Below are positions 37,301-43,400 of a stretch of 60,000 nucleotides of DNA, piece after piece. The translations under genes were made by a program, and so were the position numbers. The notes beneath the pieces were generated by a model. It saw nothing but the letters and a program-made list of their open reading frames with translations. It was not told the origin of the DNA and did not search any database. How positions within the stretch are numbered: the first letter of the stretch is position 1; every line of letters begins with the position of its first letter. Origin of the DNA: Lineus longissimus (Eukaryota > Nemertea > Pilidiophora > Heteronemertea > Lineidae); the NCBI RefSeq assembly GCF_910592395.1, contig NC_088322.1, forward strand, positions 10,723,431 to 10,783,430. Direction: 5' to 3'.

Positions 37301-37494
37301 TCCAAAGCATTCGTGTCTGTGTCCAGGGCCAACCAGTCGGACCCAATTGCTCTTGCCGTCCAGCTTAATGGCGTTGCCAGCAACTCCCCTGACCAATATG
37401 GGCGTCCCTCTAACCTTGGCGTCAAGGCCAGACGGGTTGACCAGGTTTGCCCCGAGGACAAGATCGAACGGAACATGGTAGTGAGTTGGAAGAC
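7281..37494 (-). CDS. Giant LamG/EGF transmembrane receptor with intracellular WD40 propeller (30 exons, 5' incomplete)
   Basis: One minus-strand gene reconstructed from 30 exons with AG/GT borders and matching phases at every junction; the joined frame is about 3310 codons and ends in TAA at 7281-7283. Order seen: six LamG-like domains with a C-x-G-[ND]-L-x-x-C pair (residues 1-1290), Pro/Thr/Gly linker, then L-L-EGF-L-L-EGF-L (to about 2370), one hydrophobic helix (about 2420-2441), an acidic Pro-rich and Gly/Ala-rich cytoplasmic part (to about 2920), a WD40 propeller (about 2920-3286) and a basic tail. Known of the families: neurexins and axotactin-like proteins are neuronal or glial adhesion proteins, and WD40 propellers are protein-binding platforms. 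A membrane adhesion receptor with a cytosolic scaffold is inference. Starting exons are missing because the first exon opens mid-codon. The link between the ectodomain and the WD40 exons is less certain than either half. Transcript data could split it into two genes. Confidence 0.75.
7440..7557. mobile_element. MITE family A, copy 2
   Basis: Ends GTCGGAAATCC (7440-7450) and GGATTTTCAAC (7547-7557). Inner motifs TTTAGTTAAGATC and AAGAATCTTACGG are shared with copy 1. It lies within 100 bp of exon 30's acceptor, in the last intron. Confidence 0.55.
7622..7831 (-). CDS. Exon 29: last WD40 blades
   Basis: Acceptor ATCTTTTCCAG, donor CAG|GTAAGA, phase 0 to 0, 70 codons: VWCAAISNDHSLVVSGSRDG, TIRLWRAKGGN, then IFSVQISDDKSSIVALGD and LIILQ. 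Together with exons 27-28 this gives about seven or eight repeats, enough to close a ring. Confidence 0.92.
8196..9002 (-). CDS. Exon 28: WD40 propeller core, about five blades
   Basis: Acceptor GGTTGATTTCAG, donor GAT|GTGAGT, phase 0 to 0, 269 codons. Blade signatures in order: LAANESLLAGLV...LQMWDF; CMLSDGERVALAG...LTVWDM; LGASKDDKFVVAG...FLIFDL; ECTQILDGHEAITGTRDG-ELTIWSL; VTAVAVSKDGSYMVSASADH-TLKVWDM. The last two follow the canonical GH...WD pattern most closely (LRGHVDDV leads into exon 29). WD40 propellers act as docking platforms; no enzymatic residue is expected. Confidence 0.92.
9129..9611 (-). CDS. Exon 27: Gly/Tyr/Ser-rich segment and first WD40 strand set
   Basis: Acceptor TGATTTCAG, donor AGG|GTAAGT, phase 0 to 0, 161 codons. 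It reads TESYDHSMAGGGGGGGGYAG, SSNITNIHESTTVTN, Gly/Tyr/Ser/Met-rich sequence, then the first propeller blade: SFTLTADGRSVITGSG, APQVWDMR. The blade's W-D-M-R is followed directly by TGDLVRT in exon 28. Confidence 0.88.
10108..10374 (-). CDS. Exon 26: Gly-rich low-complexity cytoplasmic segment
   Basis: Acceptor CTTATTTTAG, donor ATG|GTAAGG, phase 0 to 0, 89 codons. It reads ETSFSQSVVAGG, then runs such as GGGSARAGGGGAAYVDGG and FVGGGSSYAGGGGYAGG, a tyrosine-dotted glycine repeat, with a central VENTTTTTYA. Such sequence is disordered or loop-forming. Low-complexity repeats can be length-variable between alleles. Confidence 0.82.
11040..11135 (+). mobile_element. 3' tail of a LINE or SINE with (TAA)n end
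   Basis: TTGTAAAGCGCTTAGAAGC...TTAAGCGCTATAAACATG followed by (TAA)n at 11118-11135. It shares the GTAAAGCGC core and TAA-repeat end with the relic at 3710-3760. No coding part remains. Confidence 0.45.
12064..12153 (-). CDS. Exon 25 (probable): short cytoplasmic segment
   Basis: Acceptor CATCCACATCTCCAG, donor GGG|GTAAGG, phase 0 to 0, 30 codons: DHALASLISDAESLPDTPVH, SRPVSFHGFG. It joins exon 26 without a stop. There is no known domain; Ser/Asp/Pro content suggests a flexible region. Confidence 0.58.
12394..12414 (+). repeat. Poly-G tract, 21 bases
   Basis: An uninterrupted run of G in the intron between exons 24 and 25. A second run of 17 lies at 3859-3875 in the LINE relic. Such runs are length-unstable and can form quadruplexes. 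Confidence 0.9.
12819..12950 (-). CDS. Exon 24 (probable): Ser/Pro-rich cytoplasmic segment
   Basis: Acceptor GTTTCGTTCGCTTAG, donor CTT|GTAAGT, phase 0 to 0, 44 codons: GILKTSSHRQMAAPPSQWAT, LPRVVVSSHHPKGS, ...ALTNPEL. A different frame is open over a longer stretch, but that frame would end in phase 1 and create a TGA at the junction with exon 25. The phase 0 reading is therefore preferred. Confidence 0.5.
13168..13259 (+). repeat. 46-bp tandem duplication
   Basis: ATGTATGCATACGGCATACT... occurs at 13168 and again at 13214 with only a few changes. It lies in the intron between exons 23 and 24. Confidence 0.85.
14039..14125 (-). CDS. Exon 23 (probable): cytoplasmic segment with SH3 ligand motif
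   Basis: Acceptor CTCTGATACAG, donor AAT|GTAAGT, phase 0 to 0, 29 codons: DGPGRTSNDAESAPPLPPRN, NGTGSLKLN. PPLPPR fits the class II SH3 ligand P-x-x-P-x-R. The strong donor and the continuing acidic/proline character support it. Confidence 0.62.
14740..14858. mobile_element. MITE family C, copy 1
   Basis: It starts CACAAATACGCACCCCGTAG and ends in inverted orientation (...ACCTCACGGGTGCACAA). The inner AGGTTTTTCTGTAAAATG is shared with the copy at 20726-20819. Confidence 0.55.
15052..15210. repeat. Two tandem hairpins built on TATCATCAAGAATTAA
   Basis: Hairpin 1 at 15061-15110 (arms TATCATCAAGAATTAAAGAA / inverse, centre AAGACTAGTCTT) and hairpin 2 at 15157-15200 (ATATCATCAAGAATTAATAA / inverse). 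Each is flanked by TATGTACATAT or its relative. It lies in the intron between exons 22 and 23. Confidence 0.75.
16094..16255. mobile_element. MITE family H, copy 1
   Basis: GCAAATAACCTGGTTTGCGAAAAT, an imperfect hairpin, followed later by ATACGCCAAAATATAA and TTTTCGCAAATCG. The same series of motifs occurs at 58713-58844. It is adjacent to exon 22. Confidence 0.4.
16301..16375 (-). CDS. Exon 22 (probable): acidic/basic cytoplasmic segment
   Basis: Acceptor CACGTGTTCAG, donor GAT|GTGCGT, phase 0 to 0, 25 codons: NDDDRRRALGPSEDC, then ...RLPTPDD. The donor is weaker than average; a second in-frame site (GTAGAA) three codons further on is an alternative. It is kept because of phase, composition and position. 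Confidence 0.55.
16653..16787 (-). CDS. Exon 21: acidic, proline-rich cytoplasmic segment
   Basis: Acceptor CCCTTCCCTACCAG, donor GAG|GTAAGT, phase 0 to 0, 45 codons. It starts DDDADPDRVPALPPVHDDEH and ends ...PIPPPLPPYPE. It contains an LPxY-type motif (LPPY) and polyproline stretches that suit SH3, WW or EVH1 partners. No folded domain is apparent. The splice sites are strong and the coding composition unmistakable. Confidence 0.82.
17264..17838 (-). CDS. Exon 20: end of LamG 11, Gly-rich stalk, transmembrane helix, Ala/Gly cytoplasmic start
   Basis: Acceptor TTTTCTTCCAG, donor CAC|GTAAGT, phase 1 to 0. It reads AYWNGLRLYDWAIPNQGHQG, a Gly/Pro stalk, then a hydrophobic helix AGVLLALLLALTSIIWAF at about 17513-17578, followed by YKCKPGWCACV. 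The three cysteines next to the membrane are possible palmitoylation sites. The cytoplasmic side has an (AG)n run encoded by a (GCTGGT)-type hexanucleotide repeat at about 17300-17360. Topology is inferred: the LamG/EGF part is outside and the Lys/Cys flank inside. No other membrane segment is seen in the gene. Confidence 0.88.
18039..18137 (-). CDS. Exon 19: LamG domain 11 continued
   Basis: Acceptor TTGTTCTTTCAG, donor G|GTAAGT, phase 1 to 1. It reads GGAATFANQHLITSGGRWAA, GRTSNGFNGIIAG. The F-N-G-x-I-x-G followed by AYWNGLRLYD in exon 20 is the usual C-terminal strand of a neurexin LNS6 domain. Confidence 0.88.
18248..18443 (-). CDS. Exon 18: middle of LamG domain 11
   Basis: Acceptor TTCCTTTTTAG, donor G|GTGAGT, phase 0 to 1. 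It reads ENGHIVLDYRYTGGQG, FHDGRYHVVRFYRDGNEAKM, YVDTLPAQAGFVVDAS, then a Gly run that continues in exon 19. Confidence 0.9.
18710..18909 (-). CDS. Exon 17: first part of LamG domain 11
   Basis: Acceptor AACTTTTCAG, donor CTG|GTAGGT, phase 1 to 0. It reads AEGFRFANGGKDGVVIYTYP, DYLALGFMTWYQNGVIFRVE, KKPPNFVEVRL, the front half of an LNS domain in the place of neurexin LNS6 just before the membrane. Confidence 0.9.
19215..19337 (-). CDS. Exon 16: EGF-like domain 2
   Basis: Acceptor CATTTGTTTCAG, donor G|GTACGT, phase 1 to 1. It encodes one six-cysteine module: C-QPNP-C-KQLGAL-C-VNIPNGFY-C-N-C-NMTSYVGRF-C. A single EGF in a symmetric 1-1 exon is the usual arrangement for shuffled extracellular modules. 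Confidence 0.92.
19510..20616 (-). CDS. Exon 15: LamG domains 9 and 10
   Basis: Acceptor TTTGCCTTTGCAG, donor G|GTAAGA, phase 1 to 1, 1107 bases, the longest exon. Domain 9: APIVSFDGNMFVKVDARKPP, ISIRFKTPLDDTVVFCTES, NDNQWHTLNVRRRADYVEFW, NFIGQMQNGIFDGFKIFDDL. Domain 10: PIVFNGVTFTRDDTYIALPQ, LHLSFLFKTKDPNGLLAFSG, NDNKWHLVSLELP, GQFYIGGVPQNM and FQGCFASWYINGR. Two LNS domains sit between EGF modules, as between EGF-B and EGF-C of alpha-neurexin. Antisense open frames here (for example 19881-20243 +) are shadows. Confidence 0.93.
20726..20819. mobile_element. MITE family C, copy 2, near-perfect palindrome
   Basis: CACAAATAAGCATCCCGTAG... and its inverse ...CTACGAGGTGCATTCTTGTG, 94 bp, arms of about 43 bp. 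It lies in the intron between exons 14 and 15. Confidence 0.7.
21022..21300 (-). CDS. Exon 14: end of LamG domain 8 and EGF-like domain 1
   Basis: Acceptor TCCTTTTCAG, donor T|GTATGT, phase 1 to 1. It reads SRLPWQIWSRTGFLGCIRDL, the F-x-G-C-I-R-D-L end of LNS domains, then a six-cysteine EGF module: C-VSQP-C-FNGI-C-RDKWGSYT-C-D-C-(x9)-C. Confidence 0.92.
21411..21978 (-). CDS. Exon 13: linker and LamG domain 8
   Basis: Acceptor TGTCATTTCAG, donor G|GTAAGT, phase 0 to 1. After ATIYGNRQTPIDFVHHI and a Pro/Thr-rich spacer, a full LNS core follows: AYISMPRWDARRTGDLELKF, TSQPNGVLLYNG, DFVAVELYDGSLWLV, DGVFHKLRLERDGRRF and LETYLYLG. The S-Q-P-N-G-V-L-L-Y motif is strongly neurexin-like. Confidence 0.92.
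22180..22338 (-). CDS. Exon 12: end of LamG domain 7
   Basis: Acceptor CTCTGTATTCAG, phase 0 to 0. It encodes LRAIVDDKYSYDQRLTSDYY, IINEGTTFLCGTENPSK and HFYGDIRE. The donor is GAG|GTTTGC, a weak site, but the frame joins exon 13 perfectly (GDIRE|ATIYGNRQTP). Confidence 0.85.
22850..23827 (-). CDS. Exon 11: LamG domain 6, Pro/Thr/Gly linker, start of neurexin-type LamG domain 7
   Basis: Acceptor TTACCTCCAG, donor AAC|GTAAGT, phase 0 to 0, 978 bases. Domain 6 has IVLNGLSQYIDFGENV, cysteine motif CRGNLHNCIDG, ...YHVIDLTWYRGEGLHLRV, FYVGRANTD and IDSVQLWEARRDYLEAY. A linker of KPTTPVPGATEKPG and a (PG)n run follows, with features of an O-glycosylated spacer. Then domain 7 begins: TWVKFDDSHFSREQNSF, DLKIVFKSMRRDGLLWFTN, DGEWHSIQLTKQQRN, a classic laminin-G/LNS sequence. 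The exon contains the boundary between the two LamG classes. Confidence 0.9.
24026..24123 (-). CDS. Exon 10: start of LamG domain 6
   Basis: Acceptor TGAATTTCAG, donor CAG|GTAGGT, phase 1 to 0. It reads DRIPTEYYDFSNIYNGRLVN and TYNKEIVINGNAQ, a domain start placed like those of exons 3-6. The exon lies alone between a 5.7-kb and a 0.2-kb intron but joins both neighbours in frame. Confidence 0.85.
25231..25362. mobile_element. MITE family D, copy 1
   Basis: GGGTGATATGAAT at the left and ATTCATATCACC at the right. The inner TTTTGTACAGAAAGGC and ATTTGCTAGTC are shared with the copy at 47395-47520, in opposite orientation. Confidence 0.65.
26225..26411. mobile_element. MITE family B, copy 1
   Basis: Arms TTAAAGCAATTAGAACTC and AGTTCTAATTGCTTTAGGAT, plus CCAATTTGAAGGGTGGG / CCCACCCTTGAAATTGG further in. 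187 bp, non-coding, in the exon 9-10 intron. Confidence 0.7.
29799..29922 (-). CDS. Exon 9: end of LamG domain 5
   Basis: Acceptor AAATTTCAG, donor G|GTAAGA, phase 0 to 1. It reads TLYLGRTTNMRGKKFYHG, AMDELGYWFAPRSHLVAHDY, the usual YLGR...A-x-x-DE-x-x-W end of the domain. It is followed by the longest intron in the gene (24124-29798). Confidence 0.9.
30252..30423 (-). CDS. Exon 8: LamG domain 5 continued
   Basis: Acceptor AATTTCATAG, donor AAC|GTAAGT, phase 2 to 0. It encodes VGDKVWTVSSNEVVLGRWQR, VDFTWHPDRGVQMFIDDKKV and a Lys/Glu-rich turn ending ERKDN. It matches the W-x-x-V-x-x-x-W-H-P region of the other repeats. Confidence 0.9.
30555..30603. mobile_element. MITE family A, partial copy
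   Basis: CTTAACTAAACTTAAGAATC followed by ...CGGGATTTTCGAC, matching one end of copies 1 and 2. The other end is not recognisable. It lies in the intron between exons 7 and 8. Confidence 0.4.
30775..30986 (-). CDS. Exon 7: middle of LamG domain 5
   Basis: Acceptor CACATTTTCAG, donor AG|GTAAGT, phase 0 to 2. It reads IGNATYFDGISSYVVLGDQ, then cysteine motif CVGNLGKCAHG, NTISMWLKPTTLLDDAYIMS and NGRVYGVF. The final AG is completed by G of exon 8 to give Arg. Confidence 0.9.
31026..31100. mobile_element. MITE family B, half copy
   Basis: TTGGTTAGAACTTGAAATCC, TAAAGCAATTAGAACGC and TTTCAAGGGCGGGAGTC correspond to one arm of family B. The second arm is missing. It lies just upstream of exon 7's acceptor. 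Confidence 0.55.
31286..31395 (-). CDS. Exon 6: start of LamG domain 5
   Basis: Acceptor TTTCCTACAG, donor CGG|GTAAGC, phase 1 to 0. It encodes GDIDYRLIPFEERDGDRL and ...DVGFIPGR-like residues that occupy the same place as the starts of domains 2-4. In contrast to exons 3-5, this domain is divided over four exons (6-9). Confidence 0.85.
31396..33124. other. Intron between exons 5 and 6, no further features seen
   Basis: 1.7 kb, AT-rich. I find no exon, recognisable repeat or RNA gene in it. Confidence 0.6.
33125..33769 (-). CDS. Exon 5: complete LamG domain 4 in one exon
   Basis: Acceptor CCCCTTTAG, donor G|GTACGA, phase 1 to 1, 645 bases. It starts AEPTKYILHMDGSKGGG and holds LNGRDQYLDAGQHQD, CLGNLELCKHG, WYFVELSWHPEHGLTMYVN, VYLGRANRGDTYDG and YANAILDEAEFWYGRREVL. 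It is the closest relative of exon 4 in this gene. There is no internal stop or frameshift. Confidence 0.9.
34118..34765 (-). CDS. Exon 4: complete LamG domain 3 in one exon
   Basis: Acceptor CGAATTCAG, donor G|GTGAGA, phase 1 to 1, 648 bases. It starts GEPTKFFLDLDEVEGG and includes LRGNGQYLDVGDQGG, CLGNLDFCHNG, WHYLEVNWHPIFGLALYLN, FYIGRGNVDMNG and YADATVDDVYYYYARREYL. The start EPTK and the end RREYLLAF-x-x-IMRG closely parallel exon 5, which indicates tandem duplication of this exon. Confidence 0.9.
35327..35950 (-). CDS. Exon 3: complete LamG domain 2 in one exon
   Basis: Acceptor CCGTTGCAG, donor G|GTGAGG, phase 1 to 1, 624 bases. The whole domain lies in this exon: start GPMYSYLLTMNEKQ, ALNGQSQFVNLGF strand, cysteine motif CYGDLSVCYYG, WYFLELTWSPTDGATMYMD, then the typical end YANVILDEFEMWYGYRED-L. 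A symmetric exon that carries exactly one domain is a classic shuffling or duplication unit. Confidence 0.9.
36442..36879 (-). CDS. Exon 2: C-terminal half of LamG domain 1
   Basis: Acceptor AATTTTAG, donor G|GTAAGT, phase 1 to 1. Residues about 73-218: YTLGMWLNFENPGYN, then QWYHVGTTWSEENGLRLYI and FYIGRPNDGQ, FMYMDEFHFWSREKT. The W-x-H-V-x-x-x-W and L-x-L-Y-I-N-G pattern is that of pentraxin/LamG_3-type jelly-roll domains. It completes exon 1's domain. Confidence 0.9.
37279..37494 (-). CDS. Exon 1 seen: N-terminal half of LamG domain 1
   Basis: Opens after TTTCATTTCAG and ends at G|GTGAGA; phase 1 to 1. The frame starts with two bases of a split codon, so an upstream exon (signal peptide or another domain) must exist. 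It reads LPTHYHVPFDLVLG... with a NAIKLDGKSNWVRLV strand typical of concanavalin-like folds, then the cysteine pair motif CFGNLDRCPHG. The domain is completed by exon 2. Confidence 0.85.
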
Positions 37495-40400
37495 CTGAAA
37501 TGAAATGAAGAATTAGCAAATTTGAACATTACTCTCCCGGAGAAAAGTTAGCATGCACCTTGATTTTTTTATTTTCCTCGTTTTTTGCCTGCATGGATGC
37601 AAAGACATAATGCTAGAAAGCCAAGAAGATACCTCGAATGTTATACACGTACTTTTAGTATTATACTTGTATACCCTTTTATCAATGATACATCCCCTCG
37701 ATACTTTGTACCACAAGTGGTTTTTTAATTATTCCATAGTTCTTAGTCCAGTCACCTCTTAAAAAGACAAATCGACTTTAATTTGGATGCTGGACCAAAG
37801 AAGCTGACTACTACTTTCCAAACTGTACACAATACGAAATGTACACCATACAATTTGCAGTTAGTCAACATGTTGAGTGGCTTTATGCCATGCCATCTAC
37901 ATGAAATGACACGTGCAGAAATTTAACTCTTACATGAAAGCTGGACAGGACAGGACACGCACCCCACTTGCACTTCGCTTCAACGGAAGTGGCAAAACTA
38001 AATGTGGAGTGCGCATGCGGTACAAGCGAAAAGCGAAGCAAAACGTGGTAGCATCGTTGATCCCAATACCTCTTTCATCTACGGTGGTTGGTGTTGCTTT
38101 TTAGAATGCGGAAATCTAGGCAAAGGCAGGGTGCACCCACTATTTGGTTATATATATATACCAAGTTATTGCCGAATGCGACTAATGTATATATATAGCT
38201 GAATAGATCCCAGCAGCCGTGTTGTTATGGCAAAAAGACCCTGCTGTATGTATTGACCACCACCCATCCAAACTTCGATGCCATTTCCACCACTCTATTA
38301 GTAGAAATCCCATCCAGAAAATAGGTGTTTTCCGAAAATACTTTTCGACCATTTTGTTGTGCTTTTTCACAGGCAACAAGGTCATTTTTTATATCGATCA
38401 ATTATCGAAATCATTATAAAAAATATCATGAGCACTGGAAGACATGGTTAGCTTCAAGCACATTTCATGAATAACTTCGTCTATTGTTACTTTTGCATCA
38501 TGGTAAATGTCTGTTGCCTGTCAAAAGGGCATAAGAAAATGGCCGAAAATTATTTTCGCAAACCATCTATCGCCAATGAGGTGAAAGTCGTTTTGCTTTT
38601 TATCGAATTTACTTCCCCTTCCACTTCAGCATCAGCACTCTTTTACGCAAGCAATCTGTTACAGGGACAGACGGAGACGATGTATGAACAAGAGGAAAGA
38701 ACAAACAAACCGACAGCATCGATCAGTGTTCACACCGTGCAGGTGATAGATAACGCGAAAGGATGAACTGTTGTGGGAAAGTATGGTGTGAAGTCGAAAT
38801 CAGAGACGGCGCCACAAATGATTTTGTCGAGATTGTTTCGAAAGCTTTATCCATTCTCCGAGCAGGTGTGTGAAGAGATACCAAAAATCAAATAATGCCA
38901 TAACCTACAGAACACACACATAATTTTCTATAAAAAGTGGATATAAAAATGTTGAAATGTGTGTCGTTTTTAGGTTGTGTGTATCGTTTTTAGGTTGTGT
39001 GTATCAAGCATTTGAGGCCTGATCGACCGCCATGATTTTCGTATGATTTCTCCAAGAGTCTTGGCAGGGGACTTCGGAAATGGCGGCATGCGTTGGCAGG
39101 GAAGGGTCTCTAAGAAGAGCATTCGCTTTGTTTTCAAGGCAACAGCTTCATCTTTGTAACTGTTGGACATTTTGTCGATGGCGACGATTGTTTGGGGGTC
39201 GAATATTCGAAGAAGGTTTGGGCTCTTGTCGACCAGGAGTATAAAGTCACTTTCATTTGTCGGTAGAAGCAGAGAAAGTTACATGTACAAAGTCGTTGTG
39301 TATTGTGTACAGTACTGTGAACTACTCTACCTATCTGATGTTTTAGTAGAAATGTATGAAAAAAAGCCAGAAAAAGTCTATACACTACAGCATAGAACAT
39401 GCTGTGTGGCCTAGCACCTGTTATCCAGCCGTCTATAGTTCCCATCACTAATAAATGTGACACACAAAGCTACGTATGGTAGGCTGGGTGTTGATGCTGG
39501 GCGTTGTTATGACAATTTTTTAATGGCGTCAACCGGGGACCAACGTTTCGCTAACAGGCATTCTTAAGCTCCACCACCGGGGTGGCCCGGCTGATAAATT
39601 AAAAGAAGTTTTTTTTCCGCATCCGGGTCGGCCGACGGAACATACATAGTAACAAATATGCCACATTTGAGAAGATCAACCAATTTTTAAGCCGCCGGTG
39701 CCCTCTATAAGCCAAAAATATCCAAAATCCCTTTCGCGGAGGAAACAACGTTCTGTATACGTATTCTTTTGTTTCTTTTTTGAAGTTGTGGAAGAGTAAG
39801 TGCCCAATTTTTGACAAGAGGCGGAAGATAAGAGTCCCTGTTTGACACCAAGATCGGAGGGTTCTTGCTTGACCTACAGTGTGCTGCGCACCGCGGAGAA
39901 ATTCTCTGAACTCGGCGAAGATTTCTCCTCTAGCCGACTTGACAGGATGAAAGGGTAAACATAATATCGTAGCACCGACTCGAGATTGATAGCTGAATCA
40001 AATCTAGCAAGAGAGACAGTCTAGATGTGCTAGAGATAGTTGAAGTGTAGGTGATCTGCCAGTAAGGGGCCCATGTAAAGAAAGGACCGACAGGTAGTTC
40101 CGGTATCTCTCCATCAGACAGAAAGGTATGTCCGGGTATTGACAACCCATAATTCAAGGATCACGCCGAAAATAATATATGATAGGTATATACGATTGTA
40201 AGACTACCGGGAATTGGCGCTATAAACGACAAGACTGACAACTAGTACGTCGCAGGCTAGCGTCAGGGAAGGAATTGTAGGTTATAGCCCATTGCGACCA
40301 TATCGTCAAAAAATGTGTTTAAATAAAGTGTATAGAGTAGGAAAGACAGTTTCGGGCAAATCATGTAATACGGAGGGTTTCGAATATTTCGAACCATGTC

Positions 40401-43400
40401 GCATACAACTGTGGGAAGTACCAGGTCTGGAGAACATGTGATGTTTTTATTACCATTTCGTGAGAGGTGATGGCAGGAGATTCTTTTATTGCACAGGAAC
40501 GAAAACTGAGAAAGAGCGGCCGCGGCGACAGTTCATTTCATGGTTAGTTTGCCGCAATAGAACATTCTACCATGTACATTCTCTATGAGATACACTGTGT
40601 CAGTCCGGCAAACTGACGTGAAATGAAGTCTAGTGTTGACTGTGCGCAAGCTAGAACCCTGATGCGTGATTAAAACATGGTTTGGTCCAGTTTTCTTGAA
40701 ATGGCGCGATATTTGGATCACAGATTGTAGCTCAATCTCAGCTTTAAAGCAGATAGGATTACACATCGGATTAAGCACTTGCTTTTGAGAAGAATGCACG
40801 ACAAGGAACCAGCATGAACTGCCTTTGAATCAGTGAATTGTATGTTGTTGTATGTGAAAATCATCAGATCGAGTACTATTGTTTCCTCTCTTTGTGTTTC
40901 ACCTCTTCCTTATCTCAGGCGTAATCAGAACTTTCAGAGGGGAGGTCGCTTTGCCCGAGACGTTTTTCCAAAAATCAGGGGATTCAGCAGTCCATTTCAA
41001 GATGTCCTTCAGCAGTGGAGATTTTCGCGGTCAGATTCTAAGGGTTTACTAAAAGTGGGGTCGTTCTCAACCTCAACCCATCCCACTCGCGCACGCCCAA
41101 GTAGGTGTTACTAAGTACATGTACAACTATTGCATTATCGAATTCCTTCAGTAAAACAAATATACGACAACACTGATAAAGCTAAATCGGTGATCCAATG
41201 ACCGCGCCATTTGTAAAGAATTCTGGATAGCAGGCGGGCAGTTACAAGATTGTTGAACGGCATGGCTAAAAATAGGAAGATCTCTCACGAATGGTCACAT
41301 AAACTGTTTCGACAGTCGGAGCAACCGTGCCAGTGGCTCTGGCTGACCTTGACCGAGAGCGGCGCAACCTTGACCTCCGGTATGACTTTTGTTCCCCGGG
41401 CAGGAACGTTAACGGTGTTTCATCGTAACCATCTAAAATTGAAACAGAATGGTTCAGGACACCACTATTCATGCAAAATTGAAGGTGTCGTCTTTGATCT
41501 GAAAATGATAATCTTCTTTCGAAATTGTTCATGCAATGATTATGTTAGTAATAAACAAGAAAAAGATATATATGTGCATTCTGATATTGACCAATGTATA
41601 CTATTTGAACGCGGAGTGAGTTGAAATGCTTCAAATGGCGGGCGATGTCTCTATTTTTGCGGGGCAACGTGAGCAAAAAAGGAAAATGCGTTTCGTGATT
41701 TCAGGAAGGTATTGCTACGCAGATCATATGTTACATGTTCATGTAGAACTCTTGGGAAAACCAAATTCTGTCAACAAATCATCTCTAAAGTTTGAATCCA
41801 GACAAATAGTTGGACTATGAAGCCGGATCATTTGGACACTTGTCATACATTTTGTACAATACACTATGAAAATACAAGTATATAAATACACGGTAACTAC
41901 ATGTATATGCATGCAATTTCCTCTGTGTTCTGCACAATTGCGAAGGTTATGATTACGGTATAACTTCGACATAAAAATGATGTTTGAGATGATGATGATG
42001 ATGGTTATTAGTGAAAGTGACCTAGTCGCATAACAAGACACAAAAAATGAATTACTGAAATGGAAATTAGCTTGCAATGTGATAATGACAATGAGATACA
42101 GCGAGCATTCCATGACGGTTGTTAGGATAGTACATGGCCTATCCAGAACGGGGTCATCCCTATGTTTCCAGGGTTTTATCTTCTCCGGGTGTTATGGTAT
42201 TCACCGACACAGTGAAACAACAACATATTTTTTAAGGAGATGTCTCCTATTGAAATAGACAAGGATGGTGTCGGACCTTGGTTTTAGACAGTGAGAAGGT
42301 AACACATCTTATGATAAGGTTAAGATAAGGGTCAGGATTAGGAGTGGTGTAGCAATTCATCCCCCCCCGTAAAATGTCAGTTTTTATGTTGTATGGTGAC
42401 AGAGTAAGGTATATAGTATATAGAGACCATGAACGTATACACATAAGATGTTTACAGTGCATAATTTAATCCTTTGTCACTCAGACACTTAATCCAAGGC
42501 ATTTCAAACGTCTACACTGGGTCAAGTTCGTGTGGACCGAAACACACCGGGGAACATCGGACCCGGGGAATGAATGCGTATTTTTATTCACATACACTAT
42601 ATGGTCAATTCTAAATTGGATACTAAACTAATTAAGGGAGAGCTGAATGTGTCGTCTGCGAGATGGTCCAATGTGATGAATCAGTACCACAACTTTCACC
42701 GCTACATCGCTTCTGTAATTGAATGTAAACAAATTGGTGATCGCGGCTAGTTTGAAGGAAATCGGTGTGATTAACTGATGCATTGACCGGTCAACGTGCA
42801 GTATCAGCGACATCGTTGAACAACCCACCAACGGCGGATGAGTTGCCTAGCGTTCGTTATCCACTGCTGCATGTAGATACACATCGTACTGTCTGACAGA
42901 GAGGTACACGATTCTCTTATGCAAATAGGTGTTGGCCGGACCTATGACAGAAGTTTTCAGCCCTCTTCCATGTCTGATTTTATGATCCCATGTCATAATT
43001 TTGTCCCGAGTCAAGAGTCAGATTTCTCCACCATTAAGACGGCGGAAAAAAGCACCTGTACGAAAGTGGGTCGGTAGAGTCACCAAGTCTTACGCAACCT
43101 CATACGCGACACTTGTAAATTGGTTTTCATTATGGTGGAACTTAATTAATTTCCATGCGAAACACAGAAATAATATATAAATAATTCATTTATTTTTAGG
43201 TAATTGGGAGTGAGAAACAAGAAGAAACACATTGAATGGCTGTACCGCACATTTGCCAGTGTATAGAAAGACATAACATAACATTTATGGCTTTACAATT
43301 GCCCTGAACAGGTCATCGTGTGCCGGATTTAGATTAATAGTCAATTTAAACAATATGTGGTTTGACATCAAAGTTGTTAATTGCCCAACGGTTAAAATAC

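Noticed and set aside
39540-39600. ACCAACGTTTCGCTAACAGG motif resembling terminal repeats of Penelope-like elements
   Set aside because: Too short, and no reverse transcriptase or endonuclease remains nearby.
41250-41624. Overlapping frames on both strands around 41.3-41.5 kb, including an Arg/Ser-rich minus frame
   Set aside because: No frame shows a domain or usable splice sites at both ends.
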